From an uncultured Oscillospiraceae bacterium (GTDB lineage Bacteria; Bacillota; Clostridia; Oscillospirales; Ruminococcaceae): a stretch of 8,023 nucleotides of DNA. The DNA is taken from positions 1-8,023 of the forward strand of contig CATNEU010000061.1 in NCBI GenBank assembly GCA_950097605.1, in the 5' to 3' direction. Both the position numbers and the translations under genes were made by a program. The notes under the pieces were generated by a model. The model was not told where the DNA came from. It saw nothing but the letters and a program-made list of their open reading frames with translations, and ran no database searches. The first letter of the stretch is position 1. Every line of letters starts with the position of its first letter. Shown in pieces: positions 1 through 6,966 of this stretch.

Positions 1-3000
1 GATATGCGGCGCGCCGTCCCTATGGGGAGTGGCTGGATCGGGAGCTTGTGCGTCTGCGTAAGCTGCCGATTCCCAACAAAAAGGTGCCGGTTTATGACCA
101 TGAAACCCTTACGAGACTGCAAAAAGCGTTTGGCTACACCTATGAGGAGGTAAAGGACTCAATCCTGCCGATGGCGCGCACCGGCGCAGAGCCGATTGCC
201 GCAATGGGCGTGGATCGGCCGCTGGCAGTACTGTCGGAGCGCCCGCAGCCGCTGTTCCACTACTTCAAGCAGCTATTTGCACAGGTCACAAACCCACCGA
301 TTGACGCAATCCGCGAGGAGGTTGTAACCTCGACTTCGGTGTATATCGGCGCACAGGGCAATCTGCTGGCGGACGACGCTTCAAACTGCCGGGTGATCAA
401 GGTGCGCAATCCGATTCTGACGGGCACCGACCTGCTCAAGCTCAAAAACCTCAAGGTGGAGGGCTTCCGCGCGGAGACCATCCCGATTACGTATTATAAA
501 AATACCTCGCTCAAAAGCGCGATTGACCACCTGTTCGTTGCGGTTGACCGCGCCTACCGGGACGGCGCGAATATCTTGATTCTAAGCGACCGGGAGATCG
601 ACGAATACCATGTTGCGATTCCGTCGCTGCTTGCGGTCTCGGCGGTCAGCAAGTATCTGGTGCGCACCAAAAAACGCACCGCCGTTTCGCTGGTGCTCGA
701 GAGCGCCGAACCGCGCGAGGTGCACCACTTTGCGGCGCTGCTGGGCTACGGCGCCAGCGCGGTCAATCCCTATCTCGCGCTCGAGACCATCCGCGACCTG
801 ATTGCGGAGAACCAGCTCGATAAGGACTACTACGCCGCGGAGAGCGACTATACGGGCGCGGTGCTGCACGGCATAGTTAAAATCGCCTCCAAAATGGGCA
901 TATCCACGATTCAATCCTACCAGGGTTCGCAAATCTTTGAAGCGGTGGGCATCAGCAAAGAGGTGATCGACACCTATTTCACCGGCACGGTATCCCGCAT
1001 CGGCGGTATCGGCCTGCCGGAGATCCAACGGGAGATCGAGCAGTTGCACGCTTCGGCGTTCGACCCGCTGGGCCTGTCCGTGGATCTCACCCTCGACAGC
1101 GTGGGCAGCCACAAATACCGCAGCGGCGGCGAGGAGCATCTGTATAACCCGCAGACGATCCACCTGCTGCAGGAGGCAACCAAAAACGGTGATTACGCCC
1201 TGTTCAAGCAGTACAGCGGTATGATCGACGATGAACGCCGGGCGGTGCACCTGCGCGGGCTGTTCGATTTCCGGTTTTCCGAACAGCCGCTTCCGCTGGA
1301 TCAGGTCGAGAGTGTGGATTCCATTGTGCGGCGGTTCAAAACCGGCGCAATGAGCTATGGCTCGATCTCCAAGGAGGCCCACGAGACGCTGGCGGTTGCG
1401 ATGAACCGGTTGCACGGCAAATCGAACAGCGGCGAGGGCGGCGAGAGCCAGGACCGCCTGTATCCCGCGAAGGGGGAAGACAGCCGCTGCTCTGCAATTA
1501 AACAGGTGGCGAGCGGGCGGTTTGGCGTGACCAGCGAGTACCTCGTGAGCGCGCAGGAGATCCAGATCAAGATGGCGCAGGGCGCCAAGCCCGGCGAGGG
1601 CGGCCACCTGCCGGGCGAAAAGGTCTATCCCTGGGTGGCCAAAACCCGGCATTCCACGACCGGCGTTTCGCTGATCTCGCCGCCGCCCCACCACGATATC
1701 TATTCGATCGAGGATCTCGCGCAGTTGATCTATGATTTGAAAAATGCGAACCGCGCCGCGCGCATCTCGGTGAAGCTCGTATCCGAAGCGGGCGTGGGCA
1801 CGATTGCAGCGGGCGTTGCCAAGGCGGGCGCGCAGGTGATTCTGGTTTCGGGCTACGACGGCGGCACCGGCGCCGCACCCCAGACCTCGATTTACAACGC
1901 GGGTCTGCCCTGGGAGCTCGGCCTGGCCGAGACGCACCAGACGCTGATACAAAACGGCCTGCGGGAGAAGGTGGTCGTTGAAACCGACGGCAAGCTCATG
2001 ACCGGACGGGACGTGGCGGTCGCGGCGATGCTGGGCGCGGAAGAGTTCGGCTTTGCAACCGCGCCGCTGGTCACGATGGGCTGTGTGATGATGCGGGTGT
2101 GCAATCTGGACACCTGCCCCGTCGGCATTGCAACGCAGAACCCGGCGCTCAGAAAGCGGTTCAAAGGCAAGCCGGAATATGTGGAGAACTTCATGCGGTT
2201 TATCGCCGGGGAGCTGCGCGAATACATGGCGAAGCTCGGCATCCCCACGGTGGAGGCGCTTGTGGGCCGCAGCGACCTGCTGCGGATGAAAACGGAGCTG
2301 CCGGTTTCCCGCGCGGCCACGCTCGATCTCTCGGGAATTCTGCGGGGCCGGACGGACAACGCGCACTTCGACCCGGAGCAGGTGTACGACTTCCATCTGG
2401 AGAACACGGTGGACAAGAAAATCCTGCTGAAAGAATTTGCCCCGGTATTGAAAAGCGGAAAGCCCAAGAGCGTTTCGGTGCGGGTGTGCAATACCGACCG
2501 CTCGCTCGGCAGCATTCTGGGCTCCGAAATTACCCGTTTGCACCGCGGCAAGCTGCCGGACGACACGTTTGTCGTCCGCTGCGAGGGCAGCGGCGGTCAG
2601 AGCTTCGGCGCGTTTATCCCGAAAGGGCTTACGCTCGAGCTGACCGGCGACAGCAACGACTATTTCGGCAAGGGCCTATCCGGCGGGCGGCTGGCGGTGT
2701 TTCCGCCGAAGAACGCGGCGTTTGAACAGGAACAGAACATCGTCATCGGCAATGTGGCGCTCTATGGCGCAACGAGCGGCAGCGCGTTTATCGGCGGCGT
2801 GGCGGGCGAACGGTTTGCCGTGCGCAACTCGGGCGCGGCGGCCGTCGTAGAGGGCGTGGGCGACCATGGCTGTGAATATATGACCGGCGGCACGGTGGTT
2901 GTGCTGGGCCCTGTCGGTAAGAACTTCGCGGCGGGCATGTCGGGCGGCGTTGCCTATGTGCTGGATGAGCAGCACAATTTCTATCAGCGCGTCAATAAAG

Positions 3001-3260
3001 AGCTGGTCTCGCTCGAGCCGGTTACCCAGGCGGCCGACGTGACCACGCTCAAATCGCTGCTGGAGGCGCATATGCACCGTACCGGTTCGCCCAAGGCGAA
3101 GAGGATTCTGGAACAATTTGCGGCGTTTCTGCCGCAGTTTAAAAAAGTGCTGCCGCGCGATTACGACCGCATGCTGAAGACCATTGTAGCCATGGAGGAA
3201 AAGGGCCTGGACAATGAACAGGCGCAAATGGAGGCGTTCTACGCGAAGCAGAGAGGATAG
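1..3260 (+). CDS. gltB: Glutamate synthase large (alpha) subunit, 5' end cut by window
   Basis: GltB takes the amide nitrogen of glutamine, channels the ammonia to an FMN site and reduces the 2-iminoglutarate formed there to glutamate in the cytoplasm. The frame is open from base 3 with no start; the residues before the GTG at 48 (RRPYGEWLD) already look like GltB, so that GTG is internal. About 1,086 residues are visible against about 1,500 for the family, so the N-terminal class II amidotransferase domain with its catalytic Cys lies outside. Visible domains in order: central domain (about 250-1200, with FAQVTNPPID); FMN-binding synthase domain (about 1310-2280, with SNSGEGGE, PGEGGHLPG and GYDGGTGAAP); C-terminal GXGXG beta-helix (about 2450-3030). 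The 3Fe-4S ligands fit C-x5-C-x4-C, with Cys codons at 2082, 2100 and 2115, followed by PVGIATQ. No frameshift or missing key residue was seen. gltD follows 13 bases after the TAG stop. Promoter and leader are outside the window. Confidence 0.97.
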   Translation, partial: YAARRPYGEWLDRELVRLRKLPIPNKKVPVYDHETLTRLQKAFGYTYEEVKDSILPMARTGAEPIAAMGVDRPLAVLSERPQPLFHYFKQLFAQVTNPPIDAIREEVVTSTSVYIGAQGNLLADDASNCRVIKVRNPILTGTDLLKLKNLKVEGFRAETIPITYYKNTSLKSAIDHLFVAVDRAYRDGANILILSDREIDEYHVAIPSLLAVSAVSKYLVRTKKRTAVSLVLESAEPREVHHFAALLGYGASAVNPYLALETIRDLIAENQLDKDYYAAESDYTGAVLHGIVKIASKMGISTIQSYQGSQIFEAVGISKEVIDTYFTGTVSRIGGIGLPEIQREIEQLHASAFDPLGLSVDLTLDSVGSHKYRSGGEEHLYNPQTIHLLQEATKNGDYALFKQYSGMIDDERRAVHLRGLFDFRFSEQPLPLDQVESVDSIVRRFKTGAMSYGSISKEAHETLAVAMNRLHGKSNSGEGGESQDRLYPAKGEDSRCSAIKQVASGRFGVTSEYLVSAQEIQIKMAQGAKPGEGGHLPGEKVYPWVAKTRHSTTGVSLISPPPHHDIYSIEDLAQLIYDLKNANRAARISVKLVSEAGVGTIAAGVAKAGAQVILVSGYDGGTGAAPQTSIYNAGLPWELGLAETHQTLIQNGLREKVVVETDGKLMTGRDVAVAAMLGAEEFGFATAPLVTMGCVMMRVCNLDTCPVGIATQNPALRKRFKGKPEYVENFMRFIAGELREYMAKLGIPTVEALVGRSDLLRMKTELPVSRAATLDLSGILRGRTDNAHFDPEQVYDFHLENTVDKKILLKEFAPVLKSGKPKSVSVRVCNTDRSLGSILGSEITRLHRGKLPDDTFVVRCEGSGGQSFGAFIPKGLTLELTGDSNDYFGKGLSGGRLAVFPPKNAAFEQEQNIVIGNVALYGATSGSAFIGGVAGERFAVRNSGAAAVVEGVGDHGCEYMTGGTVVVLGPVGKNFAAGMSGGVAYVLDEQHNFYQRVNKELVSLEPVTQAADVTTLKSLLEAHMHRTGSPKAKRILEQFAAFLPQFKKVLPRDYDRMLKTIVAMEEKGLDNEQAQMEAFYAKQRG

Positions 3261-3265
3261 GAGGG
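3259..3265 (+). promoter_or_regulatory. Ribosome binding site of gltD
   Basis: AGGAGGG overlaps the gltB TAG stop and sits 8 bases before the ATG at 3274. It fixes the gltD start there; the in-frame ATG at 3214 lies inside gltB and has no comparable site. The closeness of stop and Shine-Dalgarno suggests that gltD translation is coupled to gltB. Confidence 0.85.
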
Positions 3266-3273
3266 AAACCGTC

Positions 3274-4761
3274 ATGGGAAAAACAACTGGATTTTTAGAG
3301 TATGAACGGAAGCAGGGGCCTTCTCTGGCGCCTGGTGAACGCATTGGGAACTTTGACGAATTTCACTATCCGCTTCCGCCCGATGGGCAGCGCAGCCAGG
3401 CGGCGCGCTGCATGGAGTGCGGCGTGCCCTTCTGCCAGTCGGGCATGGAGCTTGGCGGCATGACCTCGGGCTGTCCGCTGCACAACCTGATTCCCGAGTG
3501 GAACGACCTGGTGTTCAGAGGCAATTGGGAACAGGCGCTTGCGAGACTGCATAAAACCAACAACTTTCCGGAGTTCACCGCGCGCGTCTGCCCGGCGCCC
3601 TGTGAGGCGGCCTGCACTTGCAGCCTCAACGGGGAGGCCGTTTCGATCAAGGAAAACGAGCGCAGCATCATTGAAACGGGGTATGAGCGGGGCTATGTAC
3701 GGCCCCAGCCGCCGGCGGTACGCACCGGCAAGCGTGTGGCGGTGGTCGGCTCCGGACCAGCCGGCCTGGCGGCGGCCGACCAATTGAACCGGCGCGGCCA
3801 TACGGTCGTGGTCTATGAGCGGTCCGACCGCATCGGCGGGCTGCTGATGTATGGTATCCCGAATATGAAGCTGGAGAAGCAGGTGATCGACCGGCGCGTG
3901 AAGCGTATGCAGGATGAGGGCGTGCAGTTCGTCACGGGCGCGGACATCGGCGGCAATACCCGCGCGGAACAGATTTTAGAGGCGTATGACAGTGTGGTGC
4001 TGGCCTGCGGCGCTTCCAACCCGCGCGACTTGAACCTGCCGGGACGGGATGCAAAGGGTATCCACTTTGCCGTGGATTTCCTGGCCTCCACAACCAAAAG
4101 CCTGCTGGATACCGGCCTTGCGGAGGGCACTTATGTAAGCGCCAAGGACAAAAACGTGCTGGTGATCGGCGGCGGCGACACCGGAAACGACTGCGTGGCC
4201 ACCGCGGTGCGCCACGGCTGCCGGTCGGTGCTGCAGCTCGAGATGATGCCGAAGCCTCCCGCGGCCCGCGCGGCGGGCAACGCCTGGCCCGAATGGCCCC
4301 GCGTGCTGAAGACCGATTATGGGCAGGAGGAGGCCGCCGCCGTGTTTGGCGCGGACCCCCGTCTCTATCAAACCACGGTGAAGGAATTCATTGCCGGGGA
4401 GGACGGCGCTTTGCAGGCGGCCGTTCTCGTCCGGCTGGAGCCGGAGCGGGACGCCGCCACGGGCCGCATTGTGATGAAGCCGGTGCCGGGCAGCGAGTAC
4501 CGCGTGGAAACCGAGCTGGTGTTGATTGCCGCGGGCTTTTTGGGCTGCCAGAACTATGTGGCCGAGGCGTTCGGCGTCGAAACCGACGCGCGCACCAACG
4601 TCAAGACCGCCCAGGGGCGCTATCGCACCAACGTCGATAAGGTGTTCGCTGCGGGCGATATGCGCCGGGGCCAGTCGTTGGTCGTCTGGGCGATCCGCGA
4701 GGGCCGCGAGGCCGCGCGCGAGGTCGACGAGGCGCTCATGGGGTATACAAACCTCGCCTGA
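3274..4761 (+). CDS. gltD: Glutamate synthase small (beta) subunit, NADPH-dependent
   Basis: GltD oxidises NADPH on FAD and passes electrons through Fe-S clusters to the FMN of GltB. The protein is 495 residues, normal for the family, starting [10 protein letters not shown]. The N-terminal Fe-S domain has C46, C49 and C54 (CMECGVPFC), C67 (GCPLHN), then C106, C110, C114 and C116 ([11 protein letters not shown]), the usual ligand region for the low-potential 4Fe-4S clusters. The FAD-binding Rossmann motif is VVGSGPAG (residues 158-164, Gly 159/161/164). The NADPH-binding motif is VIGGGDTG (about 297-304). A C-terminal FAD-contact segment reads [10 protein letters not shown] (about 459-468). 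A 20-residue upstream extension was rejected because it overlaps gltB in another frame and the AGGAGGG site points to 3274. The gene is cotranscribed with gltB and ends before a strong terminator. Related NADPH-dependent oxidoreductases (NfnB-like, PreT-like) share this fold, but adjacency to gltB settles the assignment. Confidence 0.97.
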   Translation: MGKTTGFLEYERKQGPSLAPGERIGNFDEFHYPLPPDGQRSQAARCMECGVPFCQSGMELGGMTSGCPLHNLIPEWNDLVFRGNWEQALARLHKTNNFPEFTARVCPAPCEAACTCSLNGEAVSIKENERSIIETGYERGYVRPQPPAVRTGKRVAVVGSGPAGLAAADQLNRRGHTVVVYERSDRIGGLLMYGIPNMKLEKQVIDRRVKRMQDEGVQFVTGADIGGNTRAEQILEAYDSVVLACGASNPRDLNLPGRDAKGIHFAVDFLASTTKSLLDTGLAEGTYVSAKDKNVLVIGGGDTGNDCVATAVRHGCRSVLQLEMMPKPPAARAAGNAWPEWPRVLKTDYGQEEAAAVFGADPRLYQTTVKEFIAGEDGALQAAVLVRLEPERDAATGRIVMKPVPGSEYRVETELVLIAAGFLGCQNYVAEAFGVETDARTNVKTAQGRYRTNVDKVFAAGDMRRGQSLVVWAIREGREAAREVDEALMGYTNLA

Positions 4762-4799
4762 ATTTGCGGGGGTAACGGCCTTTTCCCCTTTATATGCTG

Positions 4800-4836
4800 C
4801 AATAGCCCGAACATGTTGTGTTCGGGCTATTGTTTT
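4800..4836 (+). terminator. Rho-independent terminator of gltBD
   Basis: A perfect 14-bp inverted repeat pairs 4800-4813 (CAATAGCCCGAACA) with 4819-4832 around a 5-base loop (TGTTG). It is followed by TTTT at 4833-4836. It begins 38 bases after the gltD stop. There is no T-run on the minus-strand side, so it should act mainly on plus-strand transcripts. Confidence 0.9.
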
Positions 4837-4866
4837 GATCAGCAAGCCGGTTTTCCCGTTGGAAAC

Positions 4867-4895
4867 AAAAAAGACCGGCGGTTGGTCCGCCGGTC
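4867..4895 (-). terminator. Rho-independent terminator of the minus-strand SPFH / zinc-ribbon / TPM genes
   Basis: A perfect 9-bp GC-rich stem pairs 4873-4881 (GACCGGCGG) with 4887-4895 around a 5-base loop. Six A residues at 4867-4872 on the plus strand become a TTTTTT run directly after the stem on the minus strand. It lies 58 bases past the TPM gene stop and faces that operon. Confidence 0.88.
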
Positions 4896-4898
4896 CAA

Positions 4899-4913
4899 GC
4901 CCGGTAGCCGGGC
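4899..4913. other. Small GC hairpin beside the minus-strand terminator
   Basis: GCCCGG (4899-4904) pairs with CCGGGC (4908-4913) around a 3-base TAG loop. It lies just upstream of the minus-strand terminator in transcription order and has no T-run. It may help protect the mRNA 3' end or may be incidental. The rest of the 191-base gap between gltD and the TPM gene holds no gene that I can see. Confidence 0.4.
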
Positions 4914-4952
4914 GGTTATAGGATAGGAAACTGCCTGCGCAGCATGGCGCGG

Positions 4953-5819
4953 CTAGAACTTGCGGCCTCCGCCGCCGTGCGTGGCGCCGCTTTTGGAAGT
5001 GTGCGTGGAGGCGCTGCGGTGCGATGCAGAGCCGCCGTTGCTGCCGCCGCTGCCTCCTTTGGGCGGGGTCTGGATGCGTCGGTGGGTGACGTGCTGACCC
5101 AGAAAGACGTCGTTTGTCTCGGTCAGTTGCAGGCGGCCTTTTTCCCGCAGGGGATAGGTGTACTTGGGGTCCTTATAGCGGTACCGTGCGGAAACCACGC
5201 CAAAAAAGATCAGTCCGGCCGCCGCGCCCCCCAATACCGCCACGCCAACCTTGCCCGCCGTCAGGCCCTGGGCTTCTTCGGGCGGCGTGGAGTTGGGATT
5301 GAGGGAGGCGGTTTGGTTCTGGCTGTCGGGCGGCAGCGACGCATAGCGCCGGACGCCCTGCAAAAAGCGGTTTGCCGCGCCATAGTAGTCGCCCTCCGCA
5401 AGCGGCGCATACGCGTCGTCAAGGATCGCTTCGACGCGGCTGTCGGTGAACAGACCGATTGCACTGCCGGACGTGCTGAGATAGATCTCCCGGTTGTCCA
5501 TGTCGATCAGGAAGAGCAGCCCATCCCGGCCGGGGCCCACGCCAAAACCGCCGCCGTCATAGGCATCGTCGGCAAAGGCCTGGGATGTCTTGCCGCCCGC
5601 ATCGTCCGTCGTATAGATCACGATGTCCAAAGCAGTGGCGTCCTGCTGCTCTTGTATGGCTTTTTCCAGCGATGCGGCTTGCTCCCCGGTGAAAAGCGCG
5701 GCGTTGTCGAAAACGCGTCCGGTTGCCGCGGAGACGGCGAAGGGCGCCAGGAAACAAGCGGCAAGAAACAGGCAGAGGCAGAGCGCCGCGGCTGCACGTT
5801 TAACAGATCGTATGGTCAT
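4953..5819 (-). CDS. TPM-domain (YgcG/YdjH-like) secreted or membrane-anchored protein
   Basis: The product has 288 residues. Residues 1-31 form a signal peptide: basic MTIRSVKR, a Leu/Ala/Cys-rich hydrophobic core, then AVSA as a likely signal peptidase I site. The TPM domain (formerly DUF477) spans about 35-160, with VFDNAALFT, LDIVIYTTDDA, a GRDGLLFLID strand and TDSRVEAILDD. A Pro/Ser/Asn-rich linker (161-185) leads to a transmembrane helix (about 189-210), then a basic segment and a Gly/Ser/His-rich tail ending HGGGGRKF, an ending often seen in this family. The predicted topology puts the TPM domain outside and the tail inside. Some plant TPM proteins have phosphatase activity and serve in photosystem II repair; the bacterial role is unclear. 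B. subtilis YdjH is the closest architectural match by context. The start follows GGAGGT and overlaps the upstream stop as ATGA, implying translational coupling. LAAC at residues 19-22 also resembles a lipobox. The family assignment is firm; the function is not. Confidence 0.88.
   Translation of the reverse strand: MTIRSVKRAAAALCLCLFLAACFLAPFAVSAATGRVFDNAALFTGEQAASLEKAIQEQQDATALDIVIYTTDDAGGKTSQAFADDAYDGGGFGVGPGRDGLLFLIDMDNREIYLSTSGSAIGLFTDSRVEAILDDAYAPLAEGDYYGAANRFLQGVRRYASLPPDSQNQTASLNPNSTPPEEAQGLTAGKVGVAVLGGAAAGLIFFGVVSARYRYKDPKYTYPLREKGRLQLTETNDVFLGQHVTHRRIQTPPKGGSGGSNGGSASHRSASTHTSKSGATHGGGGRKF
5816..5819 (-). other. 4-base ATGA stop/start overlap
   Basis: On the minus strand the TGA stop of the zinc-ribbon gene (5816-5818) shares bases with the ATG of the TPM gene (5817-5819). 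This usually marks translational coupling and near-equal expression of two partner proteins. Confidence 0.9.
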
Positions 5820-6868
5820 GACAGCGCACCTCCGATCAACAACAGGACGCAGACGGCGGCGGCCAGCAGCAGTGAAAACAGCGAGAGCTTGCGCAGGTCG
5901 ATGGGCAACTGCCCGCGGATCTGGCCGGTCTGGCCGTTGACGGCATAGTGATAGAGTTTGCCGTTTTTGCCCGGATAGGTCAGCACCCAAACGGGCAGCA
6001 GCACGTATTTCCACCCAATCCGGGTGAGGTTTGTATGCGCGCGGCAGTTGGTCACGCGGTCGTAGCCGCGAATGGTGTCCCGCAGCAGCGACTCGCAGAA
6101 TTGCTGGGTCTCGGCTTCGATTTCCCCGCGCAGCGACTCGCAGGAGACGTTGCGTTGGTTGGCCTGAAAGCCCGCGAGGTAGGGCATGGAAAAGTCGATC
6201 ATGCCGCTCTCGTCGTAGGGCTGGACGCTTTCCACGAGCTTGGCGTTTTCGGTTTGCAGCGCGGTTTTGGTGATGCCGCCAAATGAGACGCAGCCGCCGC
6301 GCGCGACGCGGTAGTCCTTGGTTTCGGTGTATTCGGTGTCGCCGCTGCGCCAGACGCGGATGTTGTGCGCGGTGGCGTCCAAATGCCCCTGCAGCTCGCA
6401 ATCCGCGGACCAATAGGGGAAATAGACGCCGGTAATCGTCTCAATTTGCTCCTTACGGAAAAAAGCGCGCGGCACAAACTTTTTGCTGTGCGCCCATGCG
6501 AGCAGCTTTTCCACCGCCTCGTCGCGGTCGAGCTGAAAGGGAATCAGCTTGTCGGGCGCAAAGCTGCCCTCTAGCCGGCCGGCGAGCACCACGGGGTTGT
6601 GGCAATAGTAGCAAAAGGTTGCCGCGGTGGTCTCGTCCGTGACGATCTGCGCGCCGCAGGCGGGGCAATTGTAGCACACGGTGTGTGTGCCGGACGTCTG
6701 TGTGCCGGACGTTGTTTCCGACGGTGCTTCCTGGGCCTGTTCGTGTATTGATTCGAGCTCCTGCTCTGCAAACAGGCTCCGGCAGAATTCGCAGGAGAAC
6801 TTCTGCGTTTCGGGGTCAAATTGCAGACCGCCGTCGCAGTTGGGACATTTATAGGTGTACGTAGCCAT
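5816..6868 (-). CDS. Membrane-anchored double zinc-ribbon protein, YdjG-like
   Basis: The product has 350 residues. Two zinc ribbons occupy the N-terminus: C8-x2-C11 with C26-x2-C29, and C68-x2-C71 with C86-x2-C89. A Glu/Ser/Thr-rich linker (about 35-64) separates them. A long conserved middle follows (about 100-320), with DKLIPFQLDRDEA, GVYFPYWSADC and, near the end, YAVNGQTGQIRGQLPID. One C-terminal transmembrane helix (about 329-347) follows LRK, so this looks like a tail-anchored protein with its ribbons in the cytoplasm. Databases often label such proteins TFIIB-type zinc-ribbon proteins, but nothing here suggests transcription initiation. Context points to the YdjG role in B. subtilis, a membrane partner of an SPFH protein and PspA. 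The start at 6868 is chosen because GGAGGG lies 8 bases upstream; a 19-residue extension to 6925 lacks such a site and reads as non-family sequence. Architecture is certain; the cellular role is inferred. Confidence 0.87.
   Translation of the reverse strand: MATYTYKCPNCDGGLQFDPETQKFSCEFCRSLFAEQELESIHEQAQEAPSETTSGTQTSGTHTVCYNCPACGAQIVTDETTAATFCYYCHNPVVLAGRLEGSFAPDKLIPFQLDRDEAVEKLLAWAHSKKFVPRAFFRKEQIETITGVYFPYWSADCELQGHLDATAHNIRVWRSGDTEYTETKDYRVARGGCVSFGGITKTALQTENAKLVESVQPYDESGMIDFSMPYLAGFQANQRNVSCESLRGEIEAETQQFCESLLRDTIRGYDRVTNCRAHTNLTRIGWKYVLLPVWVLTYPGKNGKLYHYAVNGQTGQIRGQLPIDLRKLSLFSLLLAAAVCVLLLIGGALS
5828..5833 (-). promoter_or_regulatory. Ribosome binding site of the TPM gene
   Basis: GGAGGT on the minus strand lies 8 bases before the ATG at 5819, inside the end of the zinc-ribbon gene. 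It selects this start; the same frame runs open for about another 590 bases upstream, but that stretch is a shadow of the zinc-ribbon gene. Confidence 0.85.
6684..6712 (-). repeat. Two copies of a 14-base direct repeat in the zinc-ribbon linker
   Basis: TGTGTGCCGGACGT occurs at 6684-6697 and again at 6699-6712, a 15-base period that keeps frame and encodes TSGTQTSGTHT. It lies in the low-complexity linker between the two zinc ribbons, where length changes should be tolerated. Confidence 0.75.
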
Positions 6869-6876
6869 AGAACAGG

Positions 6877-6882
6877 CCCTCC
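6877..6882 (-). promoter_or_regulatory. Ribosome binding site of the zinc-ribbon gene
   Basis: GGAGGG on the minus strand lies 8 bases before the ATG at 6868 and fixes the start of the 350-residue form. It sits in the 98-base gap after the SPFH gene. The rest of that gap shows a 10-base palindrome (ACGGCGCCGT, 6943-6952) but no convincing promoter or terminator. Confidence 0.85.
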
Positions 6883-6966
6883 ATTTACAGTGGTAGAGTC
6901 GGCGGCGGAAAATGAAATCCTGCAAAATGCACAGGAGCCTTTACGGCGCCGTGATGACAAAGGTTT

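Noticed and set aside
48..50. GTG at 48 as the gltB start
   Set aside because: The reading frame stays open to the window edge and its upstream codons match GltB, and the amidotransferase domain must lie before it.
582..2543. A 653-codon open frame on the minus strand, antisense to gltB
   Set aside because: It lies wholly inside gltB, its product is rich in Arg, Ala, His and Gln with no recognisable domain, and long antisense frames are expected in GC-rich genes. gltB has clear family motifs throughout the same stretch.
3214..3273. Earlier gltD start at 3214
   Set aside because: It would add 20 basic residues overlapping gltB. AGGAGGG before 3274 and the family-typical [10 protein letters not shown] start are better.
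4944..5948. A 334-codon open frame on the plus strand, antisense to the TPM gene
   Set aside because: It has no convincing domain or Shine-Dalgarno site, while the minus strand encodes a well-formed TPM protein with signal peptide, helix and tail. It also crosses the boundary between two real genes.
5820..6413. N-terminal extension of the TPM protein frame up to base 6413
   Set aside because: The extension is Arg/His-rich and overlaps the zinc-ribbon gene in another frame. The signal peptide and GGAGGT site place the start at 5819.
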